Assembly: GCF_900101855.1 (NCBI RefSeq)
Contig: NZ_FMVC01000003.1
Span: 37,321-101,320 of the forward strand
DNA length: 64,000 nt
Reading direction: 5' to 3'
From: Flavobacterium anhuiense
GTDB taxonomy: Bacteria > Bacteroidota > Bacteroidia > Flavobacteriales > Flavobacteriaceae
The notes under the pieces are model-generated. The model made no database searches and was not told the DNA's origin. It worked only from the letters and a program-made list of their open reading frames with translations. Of this stretch, positions 32,942 to 41,394 are shown one piece after another. Position 1 is the stretch's first letter. Each line of letters begins with the position of its first letter. A program made the translations under genes and the position numbers.

Positions 32942-33904
32942 ATGAAACATTGGATTGAAGCCGCTAGATTGCGCACATTACCTTTATCAGTTTCCGGAAT
33001 TATAGTTGGGAGCATTTATGCTTTGTCAAATCCAACCGAAACTATCAATACACCAACTGAAGTTTTTAGCTGGAAAGTTTTTGGTTTCGCCTTATTGACA
33101 ACACTAGGACTACAGGTTTTATCCAATTTTGCAAACGATTATGGCGATGGAGTAAAGGGTACTGACAACGCAGACCGTGTAGGGCCTCAGCGTGCTATAC
33201 AGAGTGGTGTCATTACGCCGCAGGCAATGAAAAAAGCCATTATTATTACTTCTTTTTTGACTTTACTATCCGCAATCATATTGATATATTTTGCTTTTGG
33301 AAAAGACAATTTCGGATATTCTATCTTTTTTCTATTGTTAGGAATAGCAGCTATCGCGTCGGCAATTAAATATACCGTAGGTAATTCTGCTTATGGTTAC
33401 AGAGGATTTGGAGATTTATTCGTTTTCATTTTCTTCGGATTAGTGAGTACTTTAGGCGTTAACTTTTTGTATGCAAAAGAAGTTGATCCGCTTTTAATCC
33501 TTCCTGCGGTAGCAATCGGATTGTTAAGCGTTGGAGTTTTGAACCTAAACAATATGCGCGATCAGGAATCTGATAAAAAATCTGGAAAAAACACAATCGT
33601 AGTACAGATTGGAGCTCAAAATGCCAAAAAATATCACTTTTTCTTGATTATTACGGCAATGGTTTTGGTGGTTGTATTTGCTATTTTAAGCGATTATAAC
33701 TTTGACCAATATTTATTTGTATTGGCATATATTCCGTTGACAAAACATTTAATTACGGTTTACAAAAATCAAGATCCAAAACTATTAGATCCAGAATTGA
33801 AAAAACTGGCATTGAGCACATTTTTACTTTCTATATTACTTACAGTTTGTATGATTTCGCTGATTTCAGATATTATTGTAAACCTCTTTTTAGGAGGAAG
33901 ATAA
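32942..33904 (+). CDS. menA: MenA (1,4-dihydroxy-2-naphthoate polyprenyltransferase)
   Basis: A 320-residue UbiA-superfamily membrane enzyme that prenylates and decarboxylates DHNA to demethylmenaquinone. It has about eight helices, the N-terminal IEAARLRTLPLSVSGIIVGS, the first Asp motif NFANDYGDGVKGTDNADRVGP (about 61-81) and the second NNMRDQESDKKSGKNTIVVQIG. It lies in the menB-menA-MBL hydrolase run, with 29 bp to the next gene. Confidence 0.95.
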   Translation: MKHWIEAARLRTLPLSVSGIIVGSIYALSNPTETINTPTEVFSWKVFGFALLTTLGLQVLSNFANDYGDGVKGTDNADRVGPQRAIQSGVITPQAMKKAIIITSFLTLLSAIILIYFAFGKDNFGYSIFFLLLGIAAIASAIKYTVGNSAYGYRGFGDLFVFIFFGLVSTLGVNFLYAKEVDPLLILPAVAIGLLSVGVLNLNNMRDQESDKKSGKNTIVVQIGAQNAKKYHFFLIITAMVLVVVFAILSDYNFDQYLFVLAYIPLTKHLITVYKNQDPKLLDPELKKLALSTFLLSILLTVCMISLISDIIVNLFLGGR

Positions 33905-33933
33905 AAACATGTTTAATTTAAAAAGGTAACAGA

Positions 33934-34611
33934 ATGAAAATTACATACTACGGACACGCTTCATTAGGAATTGAAGTAGGAGGAAAATACATTATTGTGG
34001 ATCCATTTATTACCGGAAACCCGCAAGCAGCATCAATCAACCTTAGCACAATAAAAGCCGATTATATTTTGCTGACTCACGCACACCCTGATCACGTTTT
34101 AGATGTTGATGCTATTGCTAAAAACACGAATGCGGTAATTGTTTCTAACGCTGAAATTGCAAGCTACTATGCCAAAAAAGGATTCAATTCGCATCCAATG
34201 AATCATGGCGGAAGCTGGAAATTTGATTTCGGAAAAGTAAAATATGTAAACGCAATACACTCAAGCAGTTTTCCAGACGGTTCTTACGGAGGAAATCCTG
34301 GAGGTTTTGTTATTGAAGGCGAACATAAAAATATCTACATTGCTGGAGATACGGCATTGACGTATGATATGAAATTGATTCCGCTTCGCACAAAACTAGA
34401 TTTAGCGATTCTTCCAATCGGAGACAATTTTACAATGGATATTGAAGATGCTATTATTGCATCAGATTTTGTAGAATGCGACAAAGTTTTAGGATATCAT
34501 TATGATACTTTTGGCTATATCGAAATCAATCATGAAGAAGCAATTCGCAAATTTTTCGATAAGGGAAAAGATTTAATGCTTTTACCAATTGGAGATTCGA
34601 TTGAATTATAA
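33934..34611 (+). CDS. UPF0173 metal-dependent hydrolase (metallo-beta-lactamase fold)
   Basis: A 225-residue cytoplasmic MBL-fold hydrolase. The metal motif THAHPDHVLD (about 50-59), the H at about 108 (AIHSSSFPDG), GDTALTYDM (about 139-147) and the C-terminal GYHYDTFGYIEI match UPF0173. Substrate unknown. It follows menA by 29 bp and is probably cotranscribed; a Bacteroidota-type repeat begins right after its stop. Confidence 0.9.
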   Translation: MKITYYGHASLGIEVGGKYIIVDPFITGNPQAASINLSTIKADYILLTHAHPDHVLDVDAIAKNTNAVIVSNAEIASYYAKKGFNSHPMNHGGSWKFDFGKVKYVNAIHSSSFPDGSYGGNPGGFVIEGEHKNIYIAGDTALTYDMKLIPLRTKLDLAILPIGDNFTMDIEDAIIASDFVECDKVLGYHYDTFGYIEINHEEAIRKFFDKGKDLMLLPIGDSIEL

Positions 34612-34823
34612 TTGTCATCCTGAGCGGAGTCGAAAGAAGGAGCTAATCCCGCTTTCGGCTAAATTCCCGATTAACAAAAACTACGGCTAAAAAAGCCTTG
34701 TTTTTCTAAATCGGGAGATACCGCTAGTATCGGGGCTAGGGCACTCAATTCCATAAGAAAGTGATTTGGCATAATCTATGTTAATTGAATTAAAGTTTTT
34801 TAAAGTAAAAATCATTTTAATCT
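34612..34823. repeat. Composite intergenic repeats before the TPR gene
   Basis: The gap opens with GTCATCCTGAGCGGAGTCG (34614-34632), a motif dispersed in many Bacteroidota intergenic regions, followed by inverted GCTAATCCCGCTTTCGGC / CCGCTAGTATCGGGGCTAG segments to about 34740. It ends with AATCTGTGAAATCTGTGGCA, the right end of a second repeat type also seen at 39.5, 41.3 and 43.6 kb. That end runs into the next reading frame. Confidence 0.65.
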
Positions 34824-36062
34824 GTGAAATCTGTGGCAATTAAAGCATCATCACAAAATACAACTTTCAAAAAAATCATTTTATTCCTATTTATCGCAAT
34901 CTCCTGTAGCGCGCTTGCACAAAAAGACGGTTATTGGGATAAAGAGCGTGCTACAACAAAAGAAATTATGGTTCCGGCACGCGATAGAATTTCTATACCA
35001 ACAGAAGATTTACCTGTTGGAACTACAGAAATTGTCTATAGAATTACCCTTTTAGATAAAAATCAAGAAATGGCCAATAGCTTGGTCTCTTTATTGAAAG
35101 CAATACCAGATCCAACAGGCGTAAGTCAAGGTTCTGCGGGCGCAGTGTTCTTGATGTCGAAAATTTCAGGAGATGATGAATGCACGTATTCGATTTTTAC
35201 TTCTAATGAAAACGCGAAAAAATACGTTACAGACGGTAAAATAGATAAAGCTTGTTATTCTCAGGCAGAACCTGTAAGTAAAGACGCCAAGCGTTTATCT
35301 ATTGGCAAATCTTCTTGTTTAAAAGAAAATATCAGTACAATCTGGTTTGGTTTTGAAAGCAAGAATTGGCTATTAAGCCAAAAAGTAGTTCTGGAAGTAG
35401 TGCCATGGGTAGACACAAAACTAAACCGTGGCTGGAATCAGGACAATAAAAATGAAATTATAAGTTTGTGCAAAACATCTACAATGGCACAAAAAATGGC
35501 CAATTCAGATGATTTTTGCGTTTGTATTCTCAATAAAATCATGAAACAATATCGTTACGATGAGTTTCAAAAATTATTAGCTGTCGAAAAAACAAAAGTC
35601 TACAAAGATTTTGGAAACAGCTGTTACAAAGATGCTGATATATCCAAAAATGTATTCAACGATTTAAGAAAACAAGTCGTGTCTTTAATTAAAGTGCAAA
35701 AATATAACGAAGCAATTCCGAAATTAAATACAATTGTAAACGAAGGCAAAGCAACTGCTGTAGATTACAGTTCGCTAGGTTATTGCTACATTTTGACTAA
35801 GCAATATGCAAAAGCATTAAAAGTGCTTCAAGAAGGAGAAAAGCTGGATGATACAGAATTATTGGTCAAATTAAATTTAGCACATACTTATTTGGTAAGC
35901 GATGATTATAGCGCTGCCAAAGCGATTTACAAAAAATATCAGTCTCAAAACGTAACTGATAGTTTAAGCTGGGTTGCAAAAACAAAACTCGATTTTCAAG
36001 CTTTTGAAAAAGCAGATCTGCCTTCAAAAGATTTCGAAAAAATCTTAAAATTATATAATTAA
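34824..36062 (+). CDS. Secreted TPR-containing protein
   Basis: A 412-residue protein: signal peptide (TFKKIILFLFIAISCSALAQ, about 14-33), an unrecognised beta/alpha domain with several cysteines (about 34-235), and two or three TPR-like repeats at the C-terminus (about 275-385, AIPKLNTIVNEGKATAVDYSSLGYCYILTKQYAKALKVL). There is no ATG in the first 50 codons. The start must be a GTG (34824 or 34833) inside the end of a dispersed repeat, or another weak codon. It is probably an envelope protein; function unknown. Confidence 0.7.
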   Translation: MKSVAIKASSQNTTFKKIILFLFIAISCSALAQKDGYWDKERATTKEIMVPARDRISIPTEDLPVGTTEIVYRITLLDKNQEMANSLVSLLKAIPDPTGVSQGSAGAVFLMSKISGDDECTYSIFTSNENAKKYVTDGKIDKACYSQAEPVSKDAKRLSIGKSSCLKENISTIWFGFESKNWLLSQKVVLEVVPWVDTKLNRGWNQDNKNEIISLCKTSTMAQKMANSDDFCVCILNKIMKQYRYDEFQKLLAVEKTKVYKDFGNSCYKDADISKNVFNDLRKQVVSLIKVQKYNEAIPKLNTIVNEGKATAVDYSSLGYCYILTKQYAKALKVLQEGEKLDDTELLVKLNLAHTYLVSDDYSAAKAIYKKYQSQNVTDSLSWVAKTKLDFQAFEKADLPSKDFEKILKLYN

Positions 36063-36176
36063 GTTTCTAAGTTACTGAGATACTAAGTAACTTAGATGTG
36101 AAATGCTTTGTAAAGTATCTTTTTTTAACTGAGCAACTCAGCATCTTAGCATCTTAGAATCTTAGCACCTTAAAAA
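36063..36176. repeat. CTTAG-type intergenic repeat
   Basis: The left arm GTTTCTAAGTTACTGAGATA and the right arm with CTCAGCATCTTAGCATCTTAG flank a short spacer between the TPR gene and menC. Same family as at 336-523 and 37218-37314. Confidence 0.65.
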
Positions 36177-37217
36177 ATGAACGCATCTTATCATAAATAT
36201 CTACTAGAATTTAAACGCCCGTCTGGAACTTCCCGAGGAATTATGACCGAGAAAGAAACTTGGTTTATAATACTAGAAGAAAATGGAAAAAAAGGAATAG
36301 GAGAGTGTGGTATTCTGCGTGGCTTAAGCGCAGATGACCGTCCAGATTACGAAGAGAAACTAAAGTGGGCTTGCGATAATATTCATTTAGGAGAAACAGC
36401 ACTTTGGAATGCCTTATTAGAATTTCCTTCCATACAATTTGGAATAGAAATGGCTTTTTTATCGCTTAAAAGTGAAAATCCATATCTTTTATTTCCCTCT
36501 AATTTTACTGATGGTGCAAATTCAATTGCCATAAACGGATTAGTTTGGATGGGTGAATCTGCTTTTATGAAACAGCAGATTGAAGAAAAATTGGCCGATG
36601 GTTTTAGCTGTATAAAACTTAAAATTGGAGCTATTGATTTTGATAAGGAATTAGAATTGCTGCAATTTATCAGAAGCCATTTTTCTGCTGAAGAAATAGA
36701 AATCAGAGTAGATGCAAATGGTGCTTTTTCTTCAAAAGTAGCTTTAGATAAACTAAATCAATTAAAACAATTTCAGCTTCATAGCATCGAACAGCCTATC
36801 AAAAAAGGCCAAATCGTAGAAATGGCTCAATTGTGTAAACAAACGCCATTCCCAATCGCTTTAGACGAAGAATTAATCGGCGTATTTTCGTTTGAGGAAA
36901 AAGAAAAATTGCTTCAAGAAATTAAGCCTCAATACATCATTTTAAAACCAAGTTTCATTGGTGGTTTTCGTGGTACGCAAGAATGGATCACTTTAGCAGA
37001 AAAATACAATATCGGCTGGTGGATTACATCTGCATTAGAAAGCAATATCGGACTGAATGCGATTGCACAATGGACATTTACATTAAACTCAGACATGCCG
37101 CAAGGTTTAGGAACTGGAGCATTATATACTAATAATATAGATTGTCCACTAGAAGTAAAAAATGGCCAGCTTTGGTATAATGCTTCTAAGAATTGGGAAA
37201 AGTTATTAAGTCTCTAA
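36177..37217 (+). CDS. menC: MenC (o-succinylbenzoate synthase)
   Basis: A 346-residue enolase-superfamily enzyme that dehydrates SHCHC to o-succinylbenzoate. The catalytic set is visible in order: KLKIGAIDF (second Lys acts as base), RVDANGAF (Asp), HSIEQPI (Glu), ALDEELIG (Asp) and ILKPSFIGGFRG (Lys). The N-terminal cap starts YHKYLLEFKRPSGTSRG. No menE follows; a CTTAG repeat and a convergent gene come next. Confidence 0.93.
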   Translation: MNASYHKYLLEFKRPSGTSRGIMTEKETWFIILEENGKKGIGECGILRGLSADDRPDYEEKLKWACDNIHLGETALWNALLEFPSIQFGIEMAFLSLKSENPYLLFPSNFTDGANSIAINGLVWMGESAFMKQQIEEKLADGFSCIKLKIGAIDFDKELELLQFIRSHFSAEEIEIRVDANGAFSSKVALDKLNQLKQFQLHSIEQPIKKGQIVEMAQLCKQTPFPIALDEELIGVFSFEEKEKLLQEIKPQYIILKPSFIGGFRGTQEWITLAEKYNIGWWITSALESNIGLNAIAQWTFTLNSDMPQGLGTGALYTNNIDCPLEVKNGQLWYNASKNWEKLLSL

Positions 37218-37314
37218 AGTGCTAAGATTTTTTTTACGCTCTAAAAGTTGACTAAATCTCAACTATTGTTTTCTTGAGACTTAGAATCTTAACACCTTAG
37301 AAACTTAGTGTCTT
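37218..37314. repeat. CTTAG-type intergenic repeat
   Basis: TCTAAAGTGCTAAGATTTTT at the left and GAGACTTAGAATCTTAACAC plus CTTAGAAACTTAGTG at the right fill the gap between two convergent genes. Confidence 0.6.
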
Positions 37315-37839
37315 TTACTCTTTTCCTCCCAACAAACTATCCTGCCAATCTTTCAATTCCTTCCATTTTCCTTGATAAGCCATTAATGCTTGTTTAGCCC
37401 AAGTACTAGGATTATGCATCGCATAGTTTTCTCCGCCGGCATCCAAAATAGCTTGTAACTTCTCTGTAGAAGCTTGCGAAAGGTTTTGCCATGTTTTTAT
37501 TCCTGCCTCGATAAATAAAGATTCTATTTTTGGACCAATTCCTTCCACTATTTTCAAGTCATTTTCCTTTATTTTTTTTCCTAAAGCACTTAAGGCTAAT
37601 GCAGGTTCAAACGGAATTATTTCAGGAATTACTGTTTTATTTTTCGCAGCAAGTTCTGCTTCTAATTTTAATATTCTTGAGTTTAAATTTTTTGTATGCG
37701 CTTTGCAAACATCTAAATCAGCTTGAAGAGATGCTGAAAGAGCATTATCATTCTTAAAAGTAATTTTTCCTAGTATGTAACCTAAAATCCCGCAGATTAC
37801 ACCTAGTGCTATTGGTATTACAACATAAGGCACATTCAT
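37315..37839 (-). CDS. Membrane-anchored coiled-coil protein with helix-hairpin-helix domain
   Basis: A 174-residue protein with one N-terminal membrane helix (about 4-26, GVICGILGYILG), a coiled coil (about 32-65, LQADLDVCKAHTKNLNSRILKLEAELAAKN), a linker, and a C-terminal domain (about 95-155) with LKIVEGIGPKIESLFIEAGIKTWQNLSQAS, a helix-hairpin-helix motif like that in DUF4332 and flap-endonuclease-like proteins. HhH motifs usually bind DNA, which is odd next to a membrane anchor. Function unknown; transcribed alone. Confidence 0.75.
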   Translation of the reverse strand: MNVPYVVIPIALGVICGILGYILGKITFKNDNALSASLQADLDVCKAHTKNLNSRILKLEAELAAKNKTVIPEIIPFEPALALSALGKKIKENDLKIVEGIGPKIESLFIEAGIKTWQNLSQASTEKLQAILDAGGENYAMHNPSTWAKQALMAYQGKWKELKDWQDSLLGGKE

Positions 37840-37985
37840 GATCGTTTTATTTTAGAGTTTAAACTATAGTAAGTTTTTAGTTATGTAAAAGATTATTTTA
37901 GACTGATAACTAGTTGTTTGACGAGGAATGAATTCTATCAAAATTACTTAAAATAATAATTGCAAGATGTTAACAATCAGTTATT

Positions 37986-38019
37986 TTGATGCTTTTTTCA
38001 ATATGACAAAAAGCATCAA
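37986..38019 (+). terminator. Orphan hairpin in a divergent gap
   Basis: TTGATGCTTTTT and AAAAAGCATCAA form a stem followed by a T-rich stretch on the plus strand. It lies between two divergently transcribed genes, where no known plus-strand gene ends. Confidence 0.5.
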
Positions 38020-38098
38020 TTAACATATTTTTCATTTTTTATAAGTTCAAGGGCTTGATTAAAATGAGTAACTTGCATAAAAATAATCTAGAATTAAA

Positions 38099-38572
38099 AT
38101 GGTTGAAATAGAAAGAAAGTTTCTTGTAAAATCTGACGCATACAAGAATAAAGCTTTTACTCAGAATAAAATTGCTCAAGGCTATTTGAGTTCTGCTCCC
38201 GAGCGAACGGTTAGGGTTAGAATTAAAGGACACAAAGGCTTTATAACCATAAAGGGAATAAGCCATAGCGGCGGTATGTCTCGTTTTGAATGGGAAAATG
38301 AAATTCCGCTTGATGAAGCTCAGGAATTATTAAAATTATGCGAAAAAGGCAAAATTGAAAAAACACGCTACGAATTACAATCTGGAGAACATGTAATTGA
38401 AGTAGATGAATTTTATGGAGAAAATGAAGGCTTAGTAATGGCTGAAATTGAACTAAATTCTGAGGATGAAGTTTTTGAAAAACCAGAATGGCTCGGAGAA
38501 GAAGTTACAAACGACGAAAGATATTACAACGCTTATTTAAGCAAAAATCCTTATAAAGACTGGCAAAAGTAA
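38099..38572 (+). CDS. CYTH-domain protein
   Basis: A 157-residue CYTH/triphosphate-tunnel protein: EIERKFLV (about 3-10, the ExExK metal/phosphate motif), RVRIKGHKGFITIKG, FEWENEIPLDEA and the acidic EVDEFYGENEGLVMAEIEL strand. Small bacterial members hydrolyse inorganic triphosphate or related nucleotides. It ends one base before the next ATG, so it is cotranscribed with ypdA. Confidence 0.9.
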   Translation: MVEIERKFLVKSDAYKNKAFTQNKIAQGYLSSAPERTVRVRIKGHKGFITIKGISHSGGMSRFEWENEIPLDEAQELLKLCEKGKIEKTRYELQSGEHVIEVDEFYGENEGLVMAEIELNSEDEVFEKPEWLGEEVTNDERYYNAYLSKNPYKDWQK

Positions 38573-38573
38573 A

Positions 38574-39542
38574 ATGACAGAATCAATATATGACCTTGTT
38601 ATTGTAGGAGGCGGACCGATTGGGCTTGCCTGTGCAATAGAAGCAGAAAAGAAAAATTTAAAATATGTAATTATAGAAAAGGGCGCGATCGTTAATAGTA
38701 TTTTTAACTATCCGCTTTACATGACCTTTTTCTCTACCGCAGAAAGATTAGAAATTGGCGGCATTCCGTTCAATTGTCTGGCACCAAAACCAGGGCGACA
38801 AGAAGCTTTGGAATATTATAGAAATATTCACCGCTATTTCAAATTCAATATTAATTTATTTGAAAAAGTTCTTGATATTCAGAAAAATAAAGAAATTTTC
38901 AAGATTGCAACGGATAAAAACAATTACGAATCAAAGAATGTTATAATCGCAACTGGCTTTTATGATATTCCGATTGAAATGAATGTTTCAGGAGAAAATC
39001 TTCCAAAAGTCCGCCATTATTATAAAGAAGCACACGAATATGCGTTCAGAAAAGTTTTGGTTGTCGGAGCCAATAATTCTTCTGTCGATGCTGCGTTGGA
39101 ATGTTGGAGAAAAGGAGCAGAAGTGACAATGGTTATTCGTAAAAACGAAATTAATAAGCGCGTAAAGTATTGGGTAAAACCTGATATCGAAAATCGAATT
39201 TCCGAAGGAAGCATTAAAGCTTATTTTGAATCTAATATTACCGAAATCCGTGAAAATGAAGTAGAAATTCAAACACCAAACGGAAAAGTTACAATTGAAA
39301 ATGATTTTGTTTTGGCGCTAACGGGCTACAAACCAGATTTGAATTTTCTTGAAAAAATCGGAATTCAGCTTTCTAATGACGAACTGAAAATCCCTGTTTA
39401 TAATCCAGAAACGATGGAAACTAATGTAGAAGGTTTATTTCTTGCCGGAGTAGTTTGTGGCGGAATGCAAACGCATAAGTGGTTTATAGAAAACTCCAGA
39501 ATTCATGCTAATATGATTGTAGATTTTATAAGCACAAAGTAA
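38574..39542 (+). CDS. ypdA: YpdA-family FAD-dependent (bacillithiol) disulfide reductase
   Basis: A 322-residue pyridine-nucleotide disulfide-oxidoreductase fold protein. FAD-binding GGGPIGLACAIEAEKK (about 12-27), NADPH-binding VVGANNSSVDAALECWRKGAEVTMV, and C-terminal VEGLFLAGVVCGGMQTHKWFIENSRIHA. This is the YpdA pattern, proposed to reduce oxidised bacillithiol. No bacillithiol-synthesis gene is in the window, so the low-molecular-weight thiol here is an inference. Confidence 0.88.
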   Translation: MTESIYDLVIVGGGPIGLACAIEAEKKNLKYVIIEKGAIVNSIFNYPLYMTFFSTAERLEIGGIPFNCLAPKPGRQEALEYYRNIHRYFKFNINLFEKVLDIQKNKEIFKIATDKNNYESKNVIIATGFYDIPIEMNVSGENLPKVRHYYKEAHEYAFRKVLVVGANNSSVDAALECWRKGAEVTMVIRKNEINKRVKYWVKPDIENRISEGSIKAYFESNITEIRENEVEIQTPNGKVTIENDFVLALTGYKPDLNFLEKIGIQLSNDELKIPVYNPETMETNVEGLFLAGVVCGGMQTHKWFIENSRIHANMIVDFISTK

Positions 39543-39546
39543 AAAG

Positions 39547-39646
39547 TTTGCCACGAATTACACGAATTTCCACAAATTTTATAAGTTTAGTTTTTACTTT
39601 ATAAAAAAGAAATTAGCGTAAATTCTTGTAATTTGTGGCAAAAAAA
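39547..39646. repeat. GCCACGAATT-type inverted repeat
   Basis: TTTGCCACGAATTACACGAA at the left and GTAATTTGTGGCAAA at the right form an imperfect inverted repeat between the ypdA and selO genes, which converge on it. It may act as a bidirectional terminator. Confidence 0.65.
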
Positions 39647-39649
39647 CTT

Positions 39650-41218
39650 TTAAGAACTACAAGACAACATAGAACAGCCAACCTTAGTTCTAGCCCAATC
39701 TGGACGTTTTGCAAACCATTTTTCAGATTCAGGTTGTTCGTCATACGGATTTTTCAAAAGCTGAAACAATTCATCAACCAAAGAATAATCCTCTTTATCT
39801 GCAGCATCAATTGCTAATTGTGCCATATAATTTCGCAGTACATATTTTGGATTAATCTGGTTCATTTTTTCTGAACGTTCATCATCCGAAAGTTCTTCTA
39901 CATTTAATCTTTTCAGATAAACTGTAAACCATTTTTGCCAAGCATCTAGAATATTTTCTTTTATTTCTTCTGGAATATAAAAAGCATATTCTATTTTTTC
40001 GAATGCTTGTTCTACAGAATCATCTTTTTTAATCTTGCTCAGATTTCTAAAAAAGATAGTCATATCCGTTTCTGATAACTGTAAAATTTCTTCTAAACCT
40101 TTAATAATTTTATCGTCAGCTTCGCTTGAAGTAAATATTCCTAGTTTACTCAAAAACATTGTTTTGTAATCCTTTTCAAAGTCAGTTATAAATGTGTCTA
40201 GGATTTTTTCTAAAGGCGCAGCTTCATTAATTAATGGATAAAGAGCATTTGCCAATTGAAACAGATTCCATTGAGCAACATGAGGCTGATTTCCGAAACG
40301 ATATCTTCTGTTTTGACTGTCTGTAGTATTTGGAGTCCAATCTGGATCATAGTTTTCTAGCCATCCATACGGCCCATAATCTATTGTAATGCCATGAATA
40401 GACATATTGTCTGTGTTCATTACTCCATGCACAAATCCGACACGTTGCCAGTGCAAGATCATTTCACGCGTTGTATCAGCCACTTTTTGGAAGAATTTCA
40501 AATATTGTTCTTTTGGTTCTCCTGTGATTTCAGGGAAATAATGTTTGATTGTAAATTCTACAAATTGCTTTAAGTTTTTCAACTCATTTCTGGCTGTTAA
40601 CATTTCGTAACTTCCAAAACGAATAAAAGAAGGAGCTACTCGGCAAACTACAGCACCTTTTTCATAAGCTGGATTTCCGTTATACAAAATATCCCTTAAA
40701 ACCTGATCTCCAGATAGAACAAGTGAAAGCGATCGGGTAGTGGGAACTCTCAAATAATGCATCGCTTCAGCACATAAATACTCTCTTATCGAAGAACGTA
40801 AAACAGCCAAACCATCTGCAGTTCTTGAATAAGGAGTTTTTCCAGCGCCTTTTAATTGCAGAGTATAAAACTTATTGTTATTTTCAACTTCTGTTAAATT
40901 GATAGCACGACCATCACCCAATTGTCCTGCCCAATTTCCAAATTGATGCCCTGCATAACACATTGCGTACGGCTTAGTTTCTGGAAGAATCTCTTTTCCA
41001 GAAAAAACATTTAAAAACTCTTCTGATTGAATTTCATCTTTAGAAATACCAACCAATTCAGCAACTTCTTCAGAAGCGTGAATCAATTTTGGATTTGAAG
41101 GCTGTGTCGGATTTACGTACGAAAACAGCGTATTTTTTACCTGACGAATTTCATTTGTCAAATCTGGATCTGCTGGTAATTCGGCAGTAAATCGATTATT
41201 TATTTTTAGATTTTTCAT
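39650..41218 (-). CDS. selO: SelO (protein adenylyltransferase, YdiU family)
   Basis: A 522-residue pseudokinase-fold enzyme that transfers AMP to Ser/Thr/Tyr of proteins in redox regulation. Key segments: YAGHQFGNWAGQLGDGRAINL, LQLKGAGKTPYSRTADGLAVLRSSIREYL (nucleotide-binding Lys region), GVMNTDNMSIHGITIDYGPYGWL (catalytic Asn/Asp) and the C-terminal GCSMLSCSS. The cysteine there replaces the selenocysteine of animal SelO and is normal for bacteria. It lies beside msrA on the same strand (repeat between, 176 bp). Confidence 0.93.
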   Translation of the reverse strand: MKNLKINNRFTAELPADPDLTNEIRQVKNTLFSYVNPTQPSNPKLIHASEEVAELVGISKDEIQSEEFLNVFSGKEILPETKPYAMCYAGHQFGNWAGQLGDGRAINLTEVENNNKFYTLQLKGAGKTPYSRTADGLAVLRSSIREYLCAEAMHYLRVPTTRSLSLVLSGDQVLRDILYNGNPAYEKGAVVCRVAPSFIRFGSYEMLTARNELKNLKQFVEFTIKHYFPEITGEPKEQYLKFFQKVADTTREMILHWQRVGFVHGVMNTDNMSIHGITIDYGPYGWLENYDPDWTPNTTDSQNRRYRFGNQPHVAQWNLFQLANALYPLINEAAPLEKILDTFITDFEKDYKTMFLSKLGIFTSSEADDKIIKGLEEILQLSETDMTIFFRNLSKIKKDDSVEQAFEKIEYAFYIPEEIKENILDAWQKWFTVYLKRLNVEELSDDERSEKMNQINPKYVLRNYMAQLAIDAADKEDYSLVDELFQLLKNPYDEQPESEKWFAKRPDWARTKVGCSMLSCSS

Positions 41219-41235
41219 TTTGTTTTCTTTCTATA

Positions 41236-41386
41236 TGCCACAGATTACAAAGATTAAAAAGATTTTCTGTGTTATCTATTTGCCACGAATTGCACAAATT
41301 TTCACGAATGTTTTTTCAACTAAATCCAAAAATTAGTGGGATTTTGTGCAATTCGTGGCAAACAAAAAAAATTTAATCTGTGACAA
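41236..41386. repeat. Nested intergenic inverted repeats
   Basis: The outer pair is GCCACAGATTACAAAGATTA (from 41236) and TTTAATCTGTGAC (to 41386). Inside it lies a perfect 20-bp pair, TTTGCCACGAATTGCACAAA (41279-41298) with its complement (41343-41362). One element appears to have entered another of the same superfamily. Confidence 0.75.
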
Positions 41387-41394
41387 ACTTAAAA

